Assembly (NCBI GenBank): GCA_030435675.1
Contig: CM059623.1
Location: 16,514,205 to 16,578,204, forward strand
Length of the DNA stretch: 64,000 nt
DNA from: Steinernema hermaphroditum
Taxonomy: Eukaryota; Nematoda; Chromadorea; Rhabditida; Steinernematidae
Reading direction: 5' to 3'
The notes beneath the pieces were generated by a model. It saw only the letters and a program-made list of their open reading frames with translations, ran no database searches and was not told the origin of the DNA. A program made the position numbers and the translations under genes. Positions 1 to 10,791 of this stretch are shown piece after piece (position 1 is the first letter of the stretch; each line of letters begins with the position of its first letter).

Positions 1-454
1 TCCGTGCGCACGACATATTTCGTGCAGAAATAAATAAACAACTCGCTATATCATGCCGTACTCGGTATTCAGCATCGAGTTGCATTCTTTAGTTTGTCGA
101 GGGTGACTAAAACGTCTTTCTGCTCGCCGGGTTAGAAACTCATAAATTTGGCATAATATCGCATCGCATCACAGAATATGGCGTCGGATAATGTGGCGTC
201 ATAATGTAAAAATGCAGAAACAGAAATTTTTATCAATTACCCCGGACGTAACGCAGGCAAATTATGCAAACTTGAGCTTAACCGTTGCTGATCATTCTTA
301 CAGATCGGTAAAACACTGAATTTGGATGCAAACCTTAGAACTGCCCAAAACCTCAGTCCTGCGAAGGCACTGATATCACCCAACAAGAAAGACCTTTGAT
401 ATTCACAAGCCTCAGTTCTTTAAAGGAACTGAAATCACGGACGCAAACCAGCAC

Positions 455-600
455 GCCACCGACCGGTTCGACATCAGCGCCACGCTAGGAATGAAGCCGA
501 TGGCAAGAGACATTCGCTGTTTTGCCTATTATTCGGTGTGCATTTGCCTATTATGCAAGGTGTAATGCCTTTGACTCGTGAAATAAAGTCGTCAAATGAG
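455..600 (+). repeat. 3' part of dispersed repeat family A
   Basis: This stretch matches the 3' end of a repeat found in longer form at 6735-7055, 14660-14970 and, inverted, 60783-61200. Shared marks are a GGTTCGACATC block, an 'ACGCTAGGAATGAAGCC'-like block, a TATTCGGTGT block and a tail of the type 'AATGCCTTTGA..CGTGAAATAAA'. Only the distal third is present here. The 454 bases before it hold no gene or repeat I can support. Confidence 0.7.
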
Positions 601-639
601 TACCATGTATTGAGCTTTAAATTGATTTCCAGCAAATGT

Positions 640-2447
640 TCACTCTTTATACTTTTCTTCTGGGACGGTTTCCAGGACGGTAAGAGCATCATCCAAGGCG
701 AATAGTGCTCTCATCATGAGTTTCTCAGTGCGTGCCTCCCATATCGGTTTCATGTTCTCGTCATGGTCACCGCAGCAGAAGAATGGAACCATGAAAAGGA
801 GATGGATCGTTTGATTGATCAGATGTACTCGGTAAGCACCTTCCAGCTGGAAGAAGATAACAGTTAACTTTGGTTATCCAAGAGCATTTGAACCTGTTGA
901 AACGTAAATTCAATAGACTTTCCGTCGATCTCCAGTAATCGCTTCAAGGTACGGTAGTATTGTTTGAGAATGTCAACCTCGTGTTCCCTTCGCACGTCTC
1001 CATCCGAGCAGAGAACGAGAACTCGGGCTATGTCCAGCGCTGGGCTTCCAGCATGACATATCTGGAAATCGATGAAAGCGGCCACTTCATCAGAGTCTTT
1101 GCGCCACAGTATGTTGTTAGTCCACATGTCTCCATGCGTAAGGACCGTTGGGAGACCTGCAAAACGAAAATAATACATTTGGAGTGAGGATAGTTGCACG
1201 GATATATTACGATAAATCCAGGTCTCTCAGAAGTTTAATCACGCTTGAACTGAACCGCCCGACTCACTTCAGGGGTATGAACTCACCGAAATCTTTGTAG
1301 ACGTCATATGTGGTATATTTATGAAATTTCAGCGAATTGGAGAATCCCAGAACGTGCTTTATTCTGTCTTCGAATATGGCAGGTTTCATGGCGCTAAGTT
1401 TCTTAAGAAGAGCTTCAACAAAGTCAAGAGCTCCCGGTGACTGGAACAAGTGGAGAGGAAGCTCTTCCGTCCATGACTGGTCCGGCATGCAAAGAAAATG
1501 TTTATGGAAGTGAGCGAGGTGCTCGGCGATTTTGAGCATCTAACAAAAACATTGAGCAGCCTGGAGGATTAGCGTAATTTACCTGCTTCTTCGAGAATCC
1601 TTGGAATATACTGTACGTCTCTGCTGCACCAACCATGCTTTCCATCAGTAAATACCCTCTTGTTTTGTCCACTACCCAATTCCCGGTGTCGTACATCTGG
1701 ACCATCGGAAATCCCGCAATTTTGTCGGCGTACTTGTTGTAAAATAGACATTCTTGATTATGGAATCGGATGAAATGCTGTATCTTCTGGTCATTTATTT
1801 TCGACGTATCGCCTTCGCTTATGATTGCCTTGTCGACATCTTTGATTGCGTCGACTCCAGGCACCTTTAGGACCACTTCATGAGGGTGCTCCAGTCCCTC
1901 AAATTCTATGTCACACTTGTATACTTTGGATATGAATCCTTTGCCACCGCTAATGTTCAGTGCGCTGACCTGAAATAGCAGTTTAATGTAGCGATATTTT
2001 TAGAATAGCGGTTCAAATGCAATTTGTTAACTCGACAGATGCGAAAGGGTTGCTCAGAGTGTTCCAGGCGAGCAAACCTGTTTATCTTTTCGTGAGGTGA
2101 GTTTGAAGAATCAAAGGCGATTCTATCATTATTTGTTACAAATTTGATGCAAAGGTCACGATAGATTATCAAATAACTTTGCGTCCATAAATTCATTTTC
2201 AAGGAAGCTTAGGCAGAAACAGTTACCCTCCTGGACAAAGAGATCCAGACAAACGAAGAGAGGTTCTCCAAAATGGACATTAACTTACACTTTTTAATTC
2301 GTATTTCCTCAAAAGTTCGCAGAATTCGGGGCTCGACTCACTTAGAATCTTCAAGAACCAGCTGATCGTGTAGGGGCTGTCGGCGAGTGGACCATCGGGA
2401 AATGGAGAGGGCGGCCTTGGCGACAACACATCGATATCAGCTACCAT
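640..2447 (-). CDS. CHK kinase-like (EcKinase/DUF1679) protein
   Basis: Five exons join in phase: 2447-2289, 1969-1583, 1539-1287, 1156-894 and 846-640, giving about 422 residues, normal for the nematode CHK kinase-like family. The N-lobe has a glycine-rich stretch (SGGKGF) and a VVLKVPG strand with the presumed ATP-binding lysine. The C-lobe has the family's catalytic loop HGDMWTNNILW, then IDFQ (metal-binding Asp) and HAGSPALDIARVL. These are aminoglycoside-phosphotransferase-fold kinases; in insects relatives phosphorylate ecdysteroids, and the nematode substrates are mostly unknown. The last intron is only 47 nt; reading through it gives a false stop. The start ATG at 2447 is the one nearest the conserved region. 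An in-frame ATG at 2624 exists, but the extra sequence is low-complexity and less convincing. No broken catalytic residue was seen. Confidence 0.9.
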
Positions 2448-4057
2448 TTTCGGTCTGTTGCTGATAAGCGCCGAGACCCGTTTATATCTATTCGCTGAAA
2501 GGCGTGACCTTGGGCTTCGTGCTTCGTGTCCGTAGTGGAGACGCAGGGTGACTATTTTGCGAGGGTTCTGTGTCAGGGACACGTTTTTAAAGACTAAGGG
2601 AAATGCTTTGCTCTTGGAAACCATCGGGCATCCTACAGACTACAACTCCCGCGAAAGACTGCAATAGTCTGTGAATGAGATTTCAATGCGAATAATTTGC
2701 GATGGAATAAGTGCCAAAAGAGATGCAAGCTTGTTTAGTACTTCGAAGAATGTTTCTTTAGATGTGCTATCATTTAATTGACTGATGTTCGTTTGCCGAG
2801 AAATCGGGTGACTACAGCGATGCAATTTATCGTTTATCTGAATTTAGACTGCACTTACGGTTTATCTGATAGGTGGGTACATAAAGTACGATTCCATAAA
2901 ATTTATTGCTTGAAGAAAGCACTCAAAATGTACGCAGCTGCACTGAATTCTACCTTCAAGAGTAAGAATTCAAAAGGGCTAATATCCGTGTCGCTTGCCA
3001 TTTTACAAAGATGAATTTATGTGTTCTACCCTTTTGAAAATTATTTAAGCACCTTTCATACAACTACGCAGTTGCCCTCATAGTACAGTGTGGTCCAAAA
3101 GGAGGCCATCTAGACAGAAGTCAGGAATGTCATCTCCGTGCGCATGATTGGTTTCAGAGTTTAGCCCAGAAGTCACATTGAAAAACGCATAATGAGCAAG
3201 CTGACTTCGGCGAAAATTGCTACGTACAACGATTTTCTTACGTCAGGCCAGGCCGCTGGAACGAAGCATCAAATAGCGAATGGTTGTGAGCGATACATTC
3301 GATGTGAACTGCGTTTGTAAATGTAGATGATTCCCATACGAACAACGTCAGATTTTCTTGCAGTTGGATCGCTGCGAAAAAAACCTTTTATATTACGTGT
3401 TGAGCTCGAGCAGTCTACCCAAATGGTTTGTGTCCGATAAAACAAGGACACGTGAGCTAGAGTACATATGTGAGCGAATTCTTATCAATTGCTTGCCACC
3501 ATAGATGCTATCATTTTTTGGTTGTCGTTGCAGATTTTTAGGGTGCACGTGAGTAGGCCAATAGCGTTTTAGGTAGTACTTCGAATCCAAAATTTACGAT
3601 CGTAAATGCAAAATCGGAACGCTTACATTTGCTGCCTTAACCACAATTATGAATTACCATGGATTAAAAAACAGATTACTTTCAACATCTTGCCAAAAAG
3701 AGAAACCTACTTTAAAGCAGTGTTTACACACTGTGCTTGCACAAGGACAATACGGAAACTATGAAAGTTCGCTTCAGTAATTTATCGCGTACAGATATGT
3801 CTCAGTCTGTCAGCTGAATCGGTTAAATTGCACCCATAAGCACTTATGTGATCACTATAAATGTGACAAGTAATTTACAGACCTTTGATCAGTCCACACT
3901 TTGATTTTTAGCGCGAATTGTACCAGGGTACATGAACAGGAATGATAAATTTTGCGAAGATAGGAATCCTTCACACGTATGATCTCTAATCTTGCACTGA
4001 AAAATTTTTATTTATTATAAGTATTTAGACTATGATAATAAAATAAATAAGTAGTGA
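2448..4057. other. intergenic, nothing supported
   Basis: A 1.6 kb AT-rich spacer lies between the 5' end of the kinase-like gene and the 3' end of the chemoreceptor gene, both on the minus strand. Short open frames occur on both strands but none has family motifs or splice-compatible neighbours. The chemoreceptor poly(A) region is probably around 4010-4050, where AATAAA-like motifs occur on the minus strand. Confidence 0.5.
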
Positions 4058-5530
4058 TTAGATGTTCTTTGTCTGCCAGTTGCTCTGCAACGCTTTGAAA
4101 TAGTCATCCATGTCCTGTTTCTTCATCCCTTCGTTCAAGCGGTTCATCGTTTTCTCTTTAAAGCGTCGATTCATGAACCATACGACCACAGGAAGAATGA
4201 CAGCATAGACAGGAATCAGAGAAACGCCTGAAACAGAGTTTACAATTTGGGTAATTTTGATTTTTTAAACTACATACTTTCGAGATAAGCAGGATAGAAT
4301 TCAGGAGAGAGACTGCTTGTCAAGGTGGTATAGAAGAACACGGCGATGATGTAGAAGGAGACGAAGATCATTTGGGTGATGGCAAAAGGTGTCAGCACTG
4401 TCATGCTACGGATATTTTCAGACAGTTGGTAGTTGGTACTCAGGGATTTTTGGACGCCTGACTTGCGAAGGTTCTGCAGAAATCGAAGTCATGCAAATGA
4501 ACAACAACGAAACTGCTTACCTTGTTGATGCAAAACAGGATAGGGAAGATGAGAACATTCATTAATTCGACGCCGAGGTTCACACTTAGCACTCCGATCA
4601 CCCGGCATTTGTTATTGTCATCGCTTGTTGTGCAGTAAGGACGACGATAGTTGGATTTGAAATCTTCATCGTAGCTCATGATGACCATCATTAGAATGGA
4701 GAGAATCAAAGCAGCCACACCAAGCGAGTTTCCAAGGGCCGTGCCATATCGTTCGTAGACCTTCGAACGCTTAGTGGCAACAAGACGTTCTACGAGAACG
4801 GCAGCGGAAGCAAAAACAGTTATCTGCATGCCAAAAGTGATTGGGAGACGATATGCGAAACATCGGACATTGGTGGGCACATAGTCACATCGAGTCTCCG
4901 GCGACGTGAATAGGTAGATGTAGACGTCGTTGCTGTGAAGCGCAAGTCTGGAAAGACGATTATGAAATGAGGTCGAAATGATAATAAACTCATTAGTCAT
5001 GTAACTCATTCATTCCTATAATCAGAATCGAAAGACCAAACAGTTGCCGAAAGGTCCTCGCCTAACATGTCGTACGAGTTTTGAGTGTTTATATCTCTCG
5101 AATAAATGGTTCAGACTGCTTAAATCCGGATACAACAGTCCCTCATCCGTGATATTCTTTAATTCGGTATTAATTCGGTATTCTTTGAGTTCGCGGAATT
5201 TGAGCCACAATCAACAAGCATGTCCTTGTAGAAAAAGAAACGGGCGTCAGGACCATGGGAACTGTTTGGGACCTCTCATTGTAAGCACATTAGAACAACT
5301 CACTTGGCGGCGCAATGAAGGACAACACCAATTTGATGATATGCGAGAAGAATCTTCGTATTGTTGTGAATATTCGGTGTTCTTTTCACAACCAGAGAAA
5401 GTGGGATCTGAAGTCCGATGCCAACAGCGCAGAGAACAATTTGAGATATGAGTACGACGTGGAAATAGCGGTTATTGGAGATGTTGAGAAAGTGGTCGCA
5501 AACGTAGTCAACCTCAGTCATTCCAAACAA
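4058..5530 (-). CDS. 7TM chemoreceptor, Sra/Srab type
   Basis: Four exons join in phase: 5530-5304, 4947-4521, 4473-4278 and 4227-4058, about 339 residues. The N-terminus starts with MFGM and a second Met lies three codons on (5521). A cysteine near residue 12 precedes TM1. The central exon holds the family hallmark of a TM3 end reading VERLVATKRSKVYERYG. Further on come YQLSENIRSMT between TM5 and TM6, then LIPVYAVILPVVVWFMNRR as TM7 and a short tail ending in DDYFKALQSNW. The pattern fits the Sra superfamily (Sra/Srab), chemosensory G-protein-coupled receptors of nematode sensory neurons; tail and Tyr-Gln motif favour Srab slightly. The first intron is about 356 bp and the others about 50 bp. 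The frame is intact throughout, so this is a presumptive functional gene. Confidence 0.88.
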
Positions 5531-6734
5531 ACAGCTTTACTGAAAACATGATAACATTGAATAACGCGATCTGTGGGCTAACAAATTCAATAACGCAATA
5601 GCGTTCTGAAGTAAGTGGGGTAGACATAAGGTGTTTACGTCGATTAGAATCGCACTTTCGAAGAGGCTTACAGTAATGTCAGGCGTCAGGCTGTTCCAGT
5701 CACAGTTTCTAATGCTTAGCAGGTGTTCTCTAACGAACTATGTGGTGTGAGAAAGATTAATATGCACTTGATGTGAATATAGCTTTTTTGTTAAAGGTTT
5801 AGAACATTTCTCAAGACATCGATTACGCAAGCAACCGTCAGTTACAAGAAAAATGAGAAGTGACTATACTTAACTTTGCCAATAAAAGTGATCTTTGAAA
5901 AGTCGTAAAGTCGGATGATGTTTGCTACTTTTTTTTCTGAACTCGGCTTCCTTCTCCTTCCAATACGGTTTTTAGCTTTCTCCGTTTCGCAGCCTGAAAT
6001 CAGCAAGCACACATAACAAAAGTTTTCCAATTCTAGCAGAAAACCATTCCTCCTCGTAGCTACACTATTTTCCTTATTGTTTTCCAGCTAATTTTCGAAA
6101 GGTGGCTACGTGGTCAAGTGACCGGATTTTGGGGCTCACGTTCACTCATGTAGACGTATTTGTGTGTCAAGTACAGCTCGACCTAGTACGGTGAAGGTTA
6201 CCTTGTCAGATACTAAACGTTCAAGAGTAAGGTTCGCGCATTTAAGCACATGGAGCTGATCTTTTACGGAGAGTTGATGATCGGAGTACAACAAAGGAAG
6301 TACAACACTTCATCTTTTTTTTAGTTCTTTTAAAAGACAATTAGGAGACCAAAATCATATTTTAACGTACTTTACGAACGTACGTCTTACAAACGCTTTG
6401 GAAACATAAGGTTAGTTGTCGTTAGCAGTATACCTTTTAGACTCTTGAGAACTTCCTGCAAGTTTGCGTAACAGACATTGCTTGGTAATTGCACTTTGCG
6501 AACATTCTTGGAAGTTAGTATTTGACTGTGGCAACTATATTTATGAAGCGTATGACGGTAATTAGTCGCATAAAAGAGCATTACAGTATAAGTTCTGCAG
6601 AGAAATAAGAACGCAGATGGCTTATTGGCTGTTTGACGACATAAACTTCCGTCTTTCAAAAAAAAAAACCAGCAGAAAAAAATTGATTTGGCAAAATAAT
6701 TTAAGGTTAAGGCAGCATGAATTTGGCATAACCA
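5531..6734. other. intergenic, nothing supported
   Basis: This 1.2 kb spacer lies upstream of the Sra/Srab-type receptor. It is AT-rich and has homopolymer runs near 6310-6330. It should contain the receptor promoter, but I see no recognisable element. Confidence 0.4.
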
Positions 6735-7055
6735 TGTTAGAGGTCGCCTACGCTCTGAGAACACAACCACCGGCGAACACGCAACTTCCGCACAAATAGC
6801 CTGTCTCTCCGAAGCACACGCGAACTCCGAACCTACCTCTGTTCCCTAAAGAGCTCGAGATGGAGTAGTTACGCCGCCGTTTCTGGAGGTTCGCCGATTC
6901 CTACGTATGCCTGGAAGCGCGCCGCCACCGATCGGTTCGACATCAAAGCCACGCTAGGAATGAACCTAACAGCAAGAAACATCCTCTGTACTTCTAACAT
7001 GCGATGTTGTGCAGGGTGAAATGCCTTTGATACACGAAATATAATCGTGAAAGTC
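6735..7055 (+). repeat. dispersed repeat family A, degraded copy
   Basis: The copy aligns with 14660-14970: GAGGTCGCCTACGCTCTGAG, then a TCTCTCCGAAG.ACGCGA block, then GGTTCGACATCAAAGCCACG, ACATCCTCTGT and a tail 'AAATGCCTTTGATACACGAA'. The middle third, which is open reading frame in other copies, is scrambled here. Confidence 0.65.
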
Positions 7056-8010
7056 GTGAAGCGTGAAACATTTGCAGAAAGGAAGGGTGAATTAAATGCA
7101 GACTTTGGCTTCTTTTTGGACAGTTTGTCATTCGGATCATTTCATTTTCGGAACTTTTACAAAAATCAGTAATGCCAAAAAAATTCGCTCATCTCAAGTC
7201 GTACAATAAACTATTATTCCTGGCGGCGTGTAGAAGAAACCCCTTCAAGAAGATAATTAGAATCCTTATAGGGAGAAGAGAACGACACGCCCAGCTGAAT
7301 GTTGAGACACTCACCCGCAGTAAACTTCACGATTTATTCTGGGAGATTCTCGGTCATTTGCTGTACAGAGCGGTCATTCTCCACATAGGGCGCACTTTTT
7401 CCCGTCTGACCATGATTCATTCCGATCCATGGGCATTGACAAAACTATCCGGACGAAAAGGTAAAACTTGGATCCAAACGCCGAACGAGGCCGCAAATTG
7501 TGACATTTTAAATGTTCCAACCTAATAGAATCACTCTAGGGAGAAGGGAATACCCACATCATAAGCTTTCCCTTATAATCCGACCAATACTAATTGAAAG
7601 TTTGCTAAGAAAACTATTCTCCATAGATTTGCGCAACTCGAAGAAGACAAATATAATTAACGGGCGTTTTTTTTTCTGCACAGACGACTTTTCACAATGC
7701 ATTTATGTGTAAAGATATTTCCCAAAAGTCGCTAATCCCGACACAATAACCGACCTCATTATATTTTAATAATGCAGATCTATTATTTTTTAAATCGCCT
7801 TCTCCTCTAAAGAGAACATAACAAACAGTGCTACACGACTGCTGGCTAGCATCTAGGGGAACACGCACGACTGCGTCACAAGTCTGGTCTTATTTAATCG
7901 AATTAACGGGTTTGTGGTAAGAGTTCAACAAAAAGGTTTCGTGCGCACTCACACAGGAAATTAAAGCGTAGGAAAAGAGAGAAATGGGGCGACGAGTGGG
8001 CGTCTATATA
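7056..8010. other. intergenic with one orphan 117-codon open frame
   Basis: One plus-strand open frame of 117 codons runs from 7172 to 7525 and is rich in Arg, Lys and Leu. It shows no domain, signal peptide or splice context that I recognise. The rest up to the mariner element at 8011 holds nothing I can support. Confidence 0.35.
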
Positions 8011-9335
8011 CAGGGTGGCGCATAAATACTGTAAGTGGAAAAACTGCTCATAACTTTTCATTTACGACAAGGAAACAAAATGAATTCATAACTGTAAGAT
8101 TGGCGAGGAAATTCTGTACAACATACTTGAACTCTGTTCGAAATGCCCTCCTTGACAGTTTGATTAAGGCGTTCAGACGATTCTGGAAATTCTTCAGGAT
8201 TCCCGCGGTGACTTTTGGCATGATTTCCTTCCAAGCGGTCTTCAGAGAGCGCTCCAGGGAATTCACACTATCGTGGCTTGTAGCGCATACGTTTGTCTCT
8301 AGGACTGACCAAACAGCGAAGTCGAGAGGGTTGAGGACCGGAGAGTTCCGCAGCCAAATATCTTTCCTCTTGACCCAACATCCTTCCTTCACATGGTTGG
8401 CTGTGACGAGACAAGGGTATTCTTGACTCCATGGCCAGGCGTCCAGTCCTGCTGAAACGTCCATGCGGTGTTGAGGGACAGATCTAGGGCCCAGGATTTC
8501 ACCACGCCGTTCAGAACCAGGTTTCGGCAGTTCTCGCCATGGCAGGTCACCTTTTTTTTCATTGGCGTCGAAGAAAACGAGCTCTACGTTCCCAAGTCCA
8601 GAAACCCCGGCCCAAACCATGATGGACTTTGGGAAATGGCTCTTTTCGATGGTGACGTTGCGGGGAGAGCCTTTCGGAAGACGTTCACAGTGATCCCGGG
8701 TGTTTCGCACCGGATCAACGATGAAAATCTTCTCATCCGAGAACAGGATTTTCTGGATGCTCCCTCCGCGGACTTCGACCTTTATCTTCCGACACTTGTC
8801 CTGTCTTACGGCTTTCATTTTGATCGTCCAAGAGCTAGCTGTATGTCATCTTGTAGGAGTCGAGTCCGCGATTTTCTTTTCACAAATTTTCTCTGCGATC
8901 CCTCAATGACTCCCTGTTATTCGACCAGTTTTCTTATGGATATGACCAGATTCTGCTTGATCTTGTTCCAAATGGCTTCTGTGGTCCTTGCTGTTTTGGA
9001 CTGTTCTCGGTCTTCCACTTATTTGGCAAACAGTGATTCCTCCTGTCTCTTGAAAGTGTTCGACAAAACTCTGGACTTGAAAAAAATGGAATTTCCTTAA
9101 CTTTTCAATTTCCGGAATCGGCATTCCACACTTTTAATCAGCGATGGTAGCAAAACGGTCATTTTGGGACACCATTTTGTCGAAGGGGCAAGGAGAAAAA
9201 TAACAGGGGAAACAGTAATCCTAGATCAAAAAAGAACGAGGAACACGAATATAACAACAGAAATGGTACAAAAAGGCGAAAAAGCAGGACAAATTGAAAA
9301 GTTTGACCCACTTACAGTATTTATGCGCCACCCTG
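8011..9335 (-). mobile_element. Tc1/mariner-type DNA transposon, decayed
   Basis: The element is 1325 bp with perfect 28-bp inverted ends beginning CAGGGTGGCGCATAAATAC. It is flanked on both sides by TA (8009-8010 and 9336-9337), the target duplication expected for the superfamily. Transposase pieces lie on the minus strand. An N-terminal helix-turn-helix part falls within 9124-8903 and includes ETGG and SGRPRTV. A catalytic part falls within 8818-8048 and includes LFSDEKIF (first Asp), KSIMVWAGV and SPVLNPLDFAVWS (third Asp). The two parts are in different frames, and the segment that should carry the second Asp (FQQDGA-like) is garbled around 8440-8330. The copy therefore cannot encode a working enzyme, although its ends are pristine. 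Confidence 0.92.
8048..9124 (-). pseudogene. mariner-type transposase, frameshifted
   Basis: This is the coding remnant inside the element at 8011-9335. It would bind the inverted ends through the N-terminal HTH and cut and join DNA with the DDE/D catalytic core. At least two frame changes are visible: one between the HTH half and the catalytic half, and one just before the third catalytic residue. The plus-strand open frames over the same bases are shadows. Confidence 0.85.
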
Positions 9336-10791
9336 TATAACGTCTGATAACTAATGAGATCGGATTTTCAATGAGCAGGTTGTTCATCAGCACAACCAAA
9401 GAATTTTGCCGCCAAGGATTGTTGATGTACGGACAGCAGATGTTTACAGTCCTGTCCAAAGGCATGGTTCAGAACCAGCATTGATATGCGCCAAACTATT
9501 ACATTTTCCAGCTGTCATCACTGAAAGCCCGGCAAATGAGAGAAATAGAAGGAAACTAAGGTTGCGTGTGGGTTTACTTTCGCTGCTACTAAAATTGCTG
9601 TTCGACAGAAAGCTCCCGTTCAAGTAAAGGTTCAAGGGGCAAGGTCTGCAACATAATACGTACGCTGCAAACATCTATCTATGACACAGGAAAGACGCAG
9701 GTTAGGCGTTTTGTACGGTGTAACGCCGTTGATTTAAGAGATAAAACTGAAAACTGCGCACAGGATTTTTCTAGCCAGCCAACACTGAATCATAAACTCT
9801 TTGTCGTCATTGGCTGTCACGAACCGCCACTGCTTGATCGCAAAATTGGCTGCTGTGAATTCTTCTTTTACAGCACATCAACCAGTGGGACATCAAAGAA
9901 AAAATTGAGCAAAGCAACAGCATAAAGAATCTTTATCGAAACACGAAAATGACCTCACGTCCTATCGAGTGGTATTACATATAACAGAACTTTGTACCCC
10001 AAAGAACAATTCAGAGAAAGGATAAAGCCCTTACTCATTTGTGTGTTCAACATACAATTTTACAAGGTGTGCATTAGCTAAGACAAATCCGATATCAATA
10101 TGTGCCTGCCCGGCAGAGCGCAAACAATAATTTGTTTGCCCTTTGTTCTGCATATGATGTCTAGACGTTAATGGAAAGCCGATGCAGCTGGGTTTATTTT
10201 GGGTAGCGAATTAGAACACGTATATGGCTTACCGAAATCTCATTGTTCCTGTCTATTTTTTGTGCTCACTTTTAATCTAGTGGCACGTACAAAATCTAAA
10301 GTGGAAATAAGAAACAAAAAAGTGAGCGACTTTCCCACACACGCCGACGCTGCAAATGCTCGTAAACGTCATCGTTTATCCTACGTCCACTTTAGGGATA
10401 CTTATTTGCGGCTGTACAACGCGACTGAAGTAGCCGTATGATGAGCAGACGCATGAACCCCATCCAGCGTGACTTAATGAGCTGCGGCAAATGAAGATGT
10501 TGATCACATGTTTCTATGAAACGGATGTGGGCAATTAAAGACCGCACAAAAACACAACAAATGCATCATGAAGCGCGGAGATTAGGCCAAGGGAGCCATT
10601 TGTCTTTTGGCAAAGAAACGCACTGCTGAGTGCGATTAGAGTCTCAAGGGATTTGAGTTCAAGTAAAAGGGACAGATTTGCCTCCAAAACGCATTAAGGA
10701 CTACTAATAATGACGATGTTGCAGAGTAACAACAAAAACACAAAAATTCATAAGAATCAATAATTTATAATTGTAAGAAAAAGAGAGAAAA
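9336..10791. other. intergenic, mostly featureless
   Basis: At about 9695-9735 a 40-bp piece resembles the tail of repeat family A (ACGGTGTAACGCCGTTGATTT). No gene is supported in the rest. The Aladin 3' end lies at 10792 and an AATAAA-like signal on the minus strand would fall just below it. Confidence 0.4.

Noticed and set aside
5022..5210. Minus-strand frame in the first intron of the chemoreceptor
   Set aside because: Exons on either side join in phase without it and it has no membrane segment.
8100..9100. Long plus-strand open frames across the mariner element
   Set aside because: They are antisense shadows; the transposase motifs read on the minus strand.
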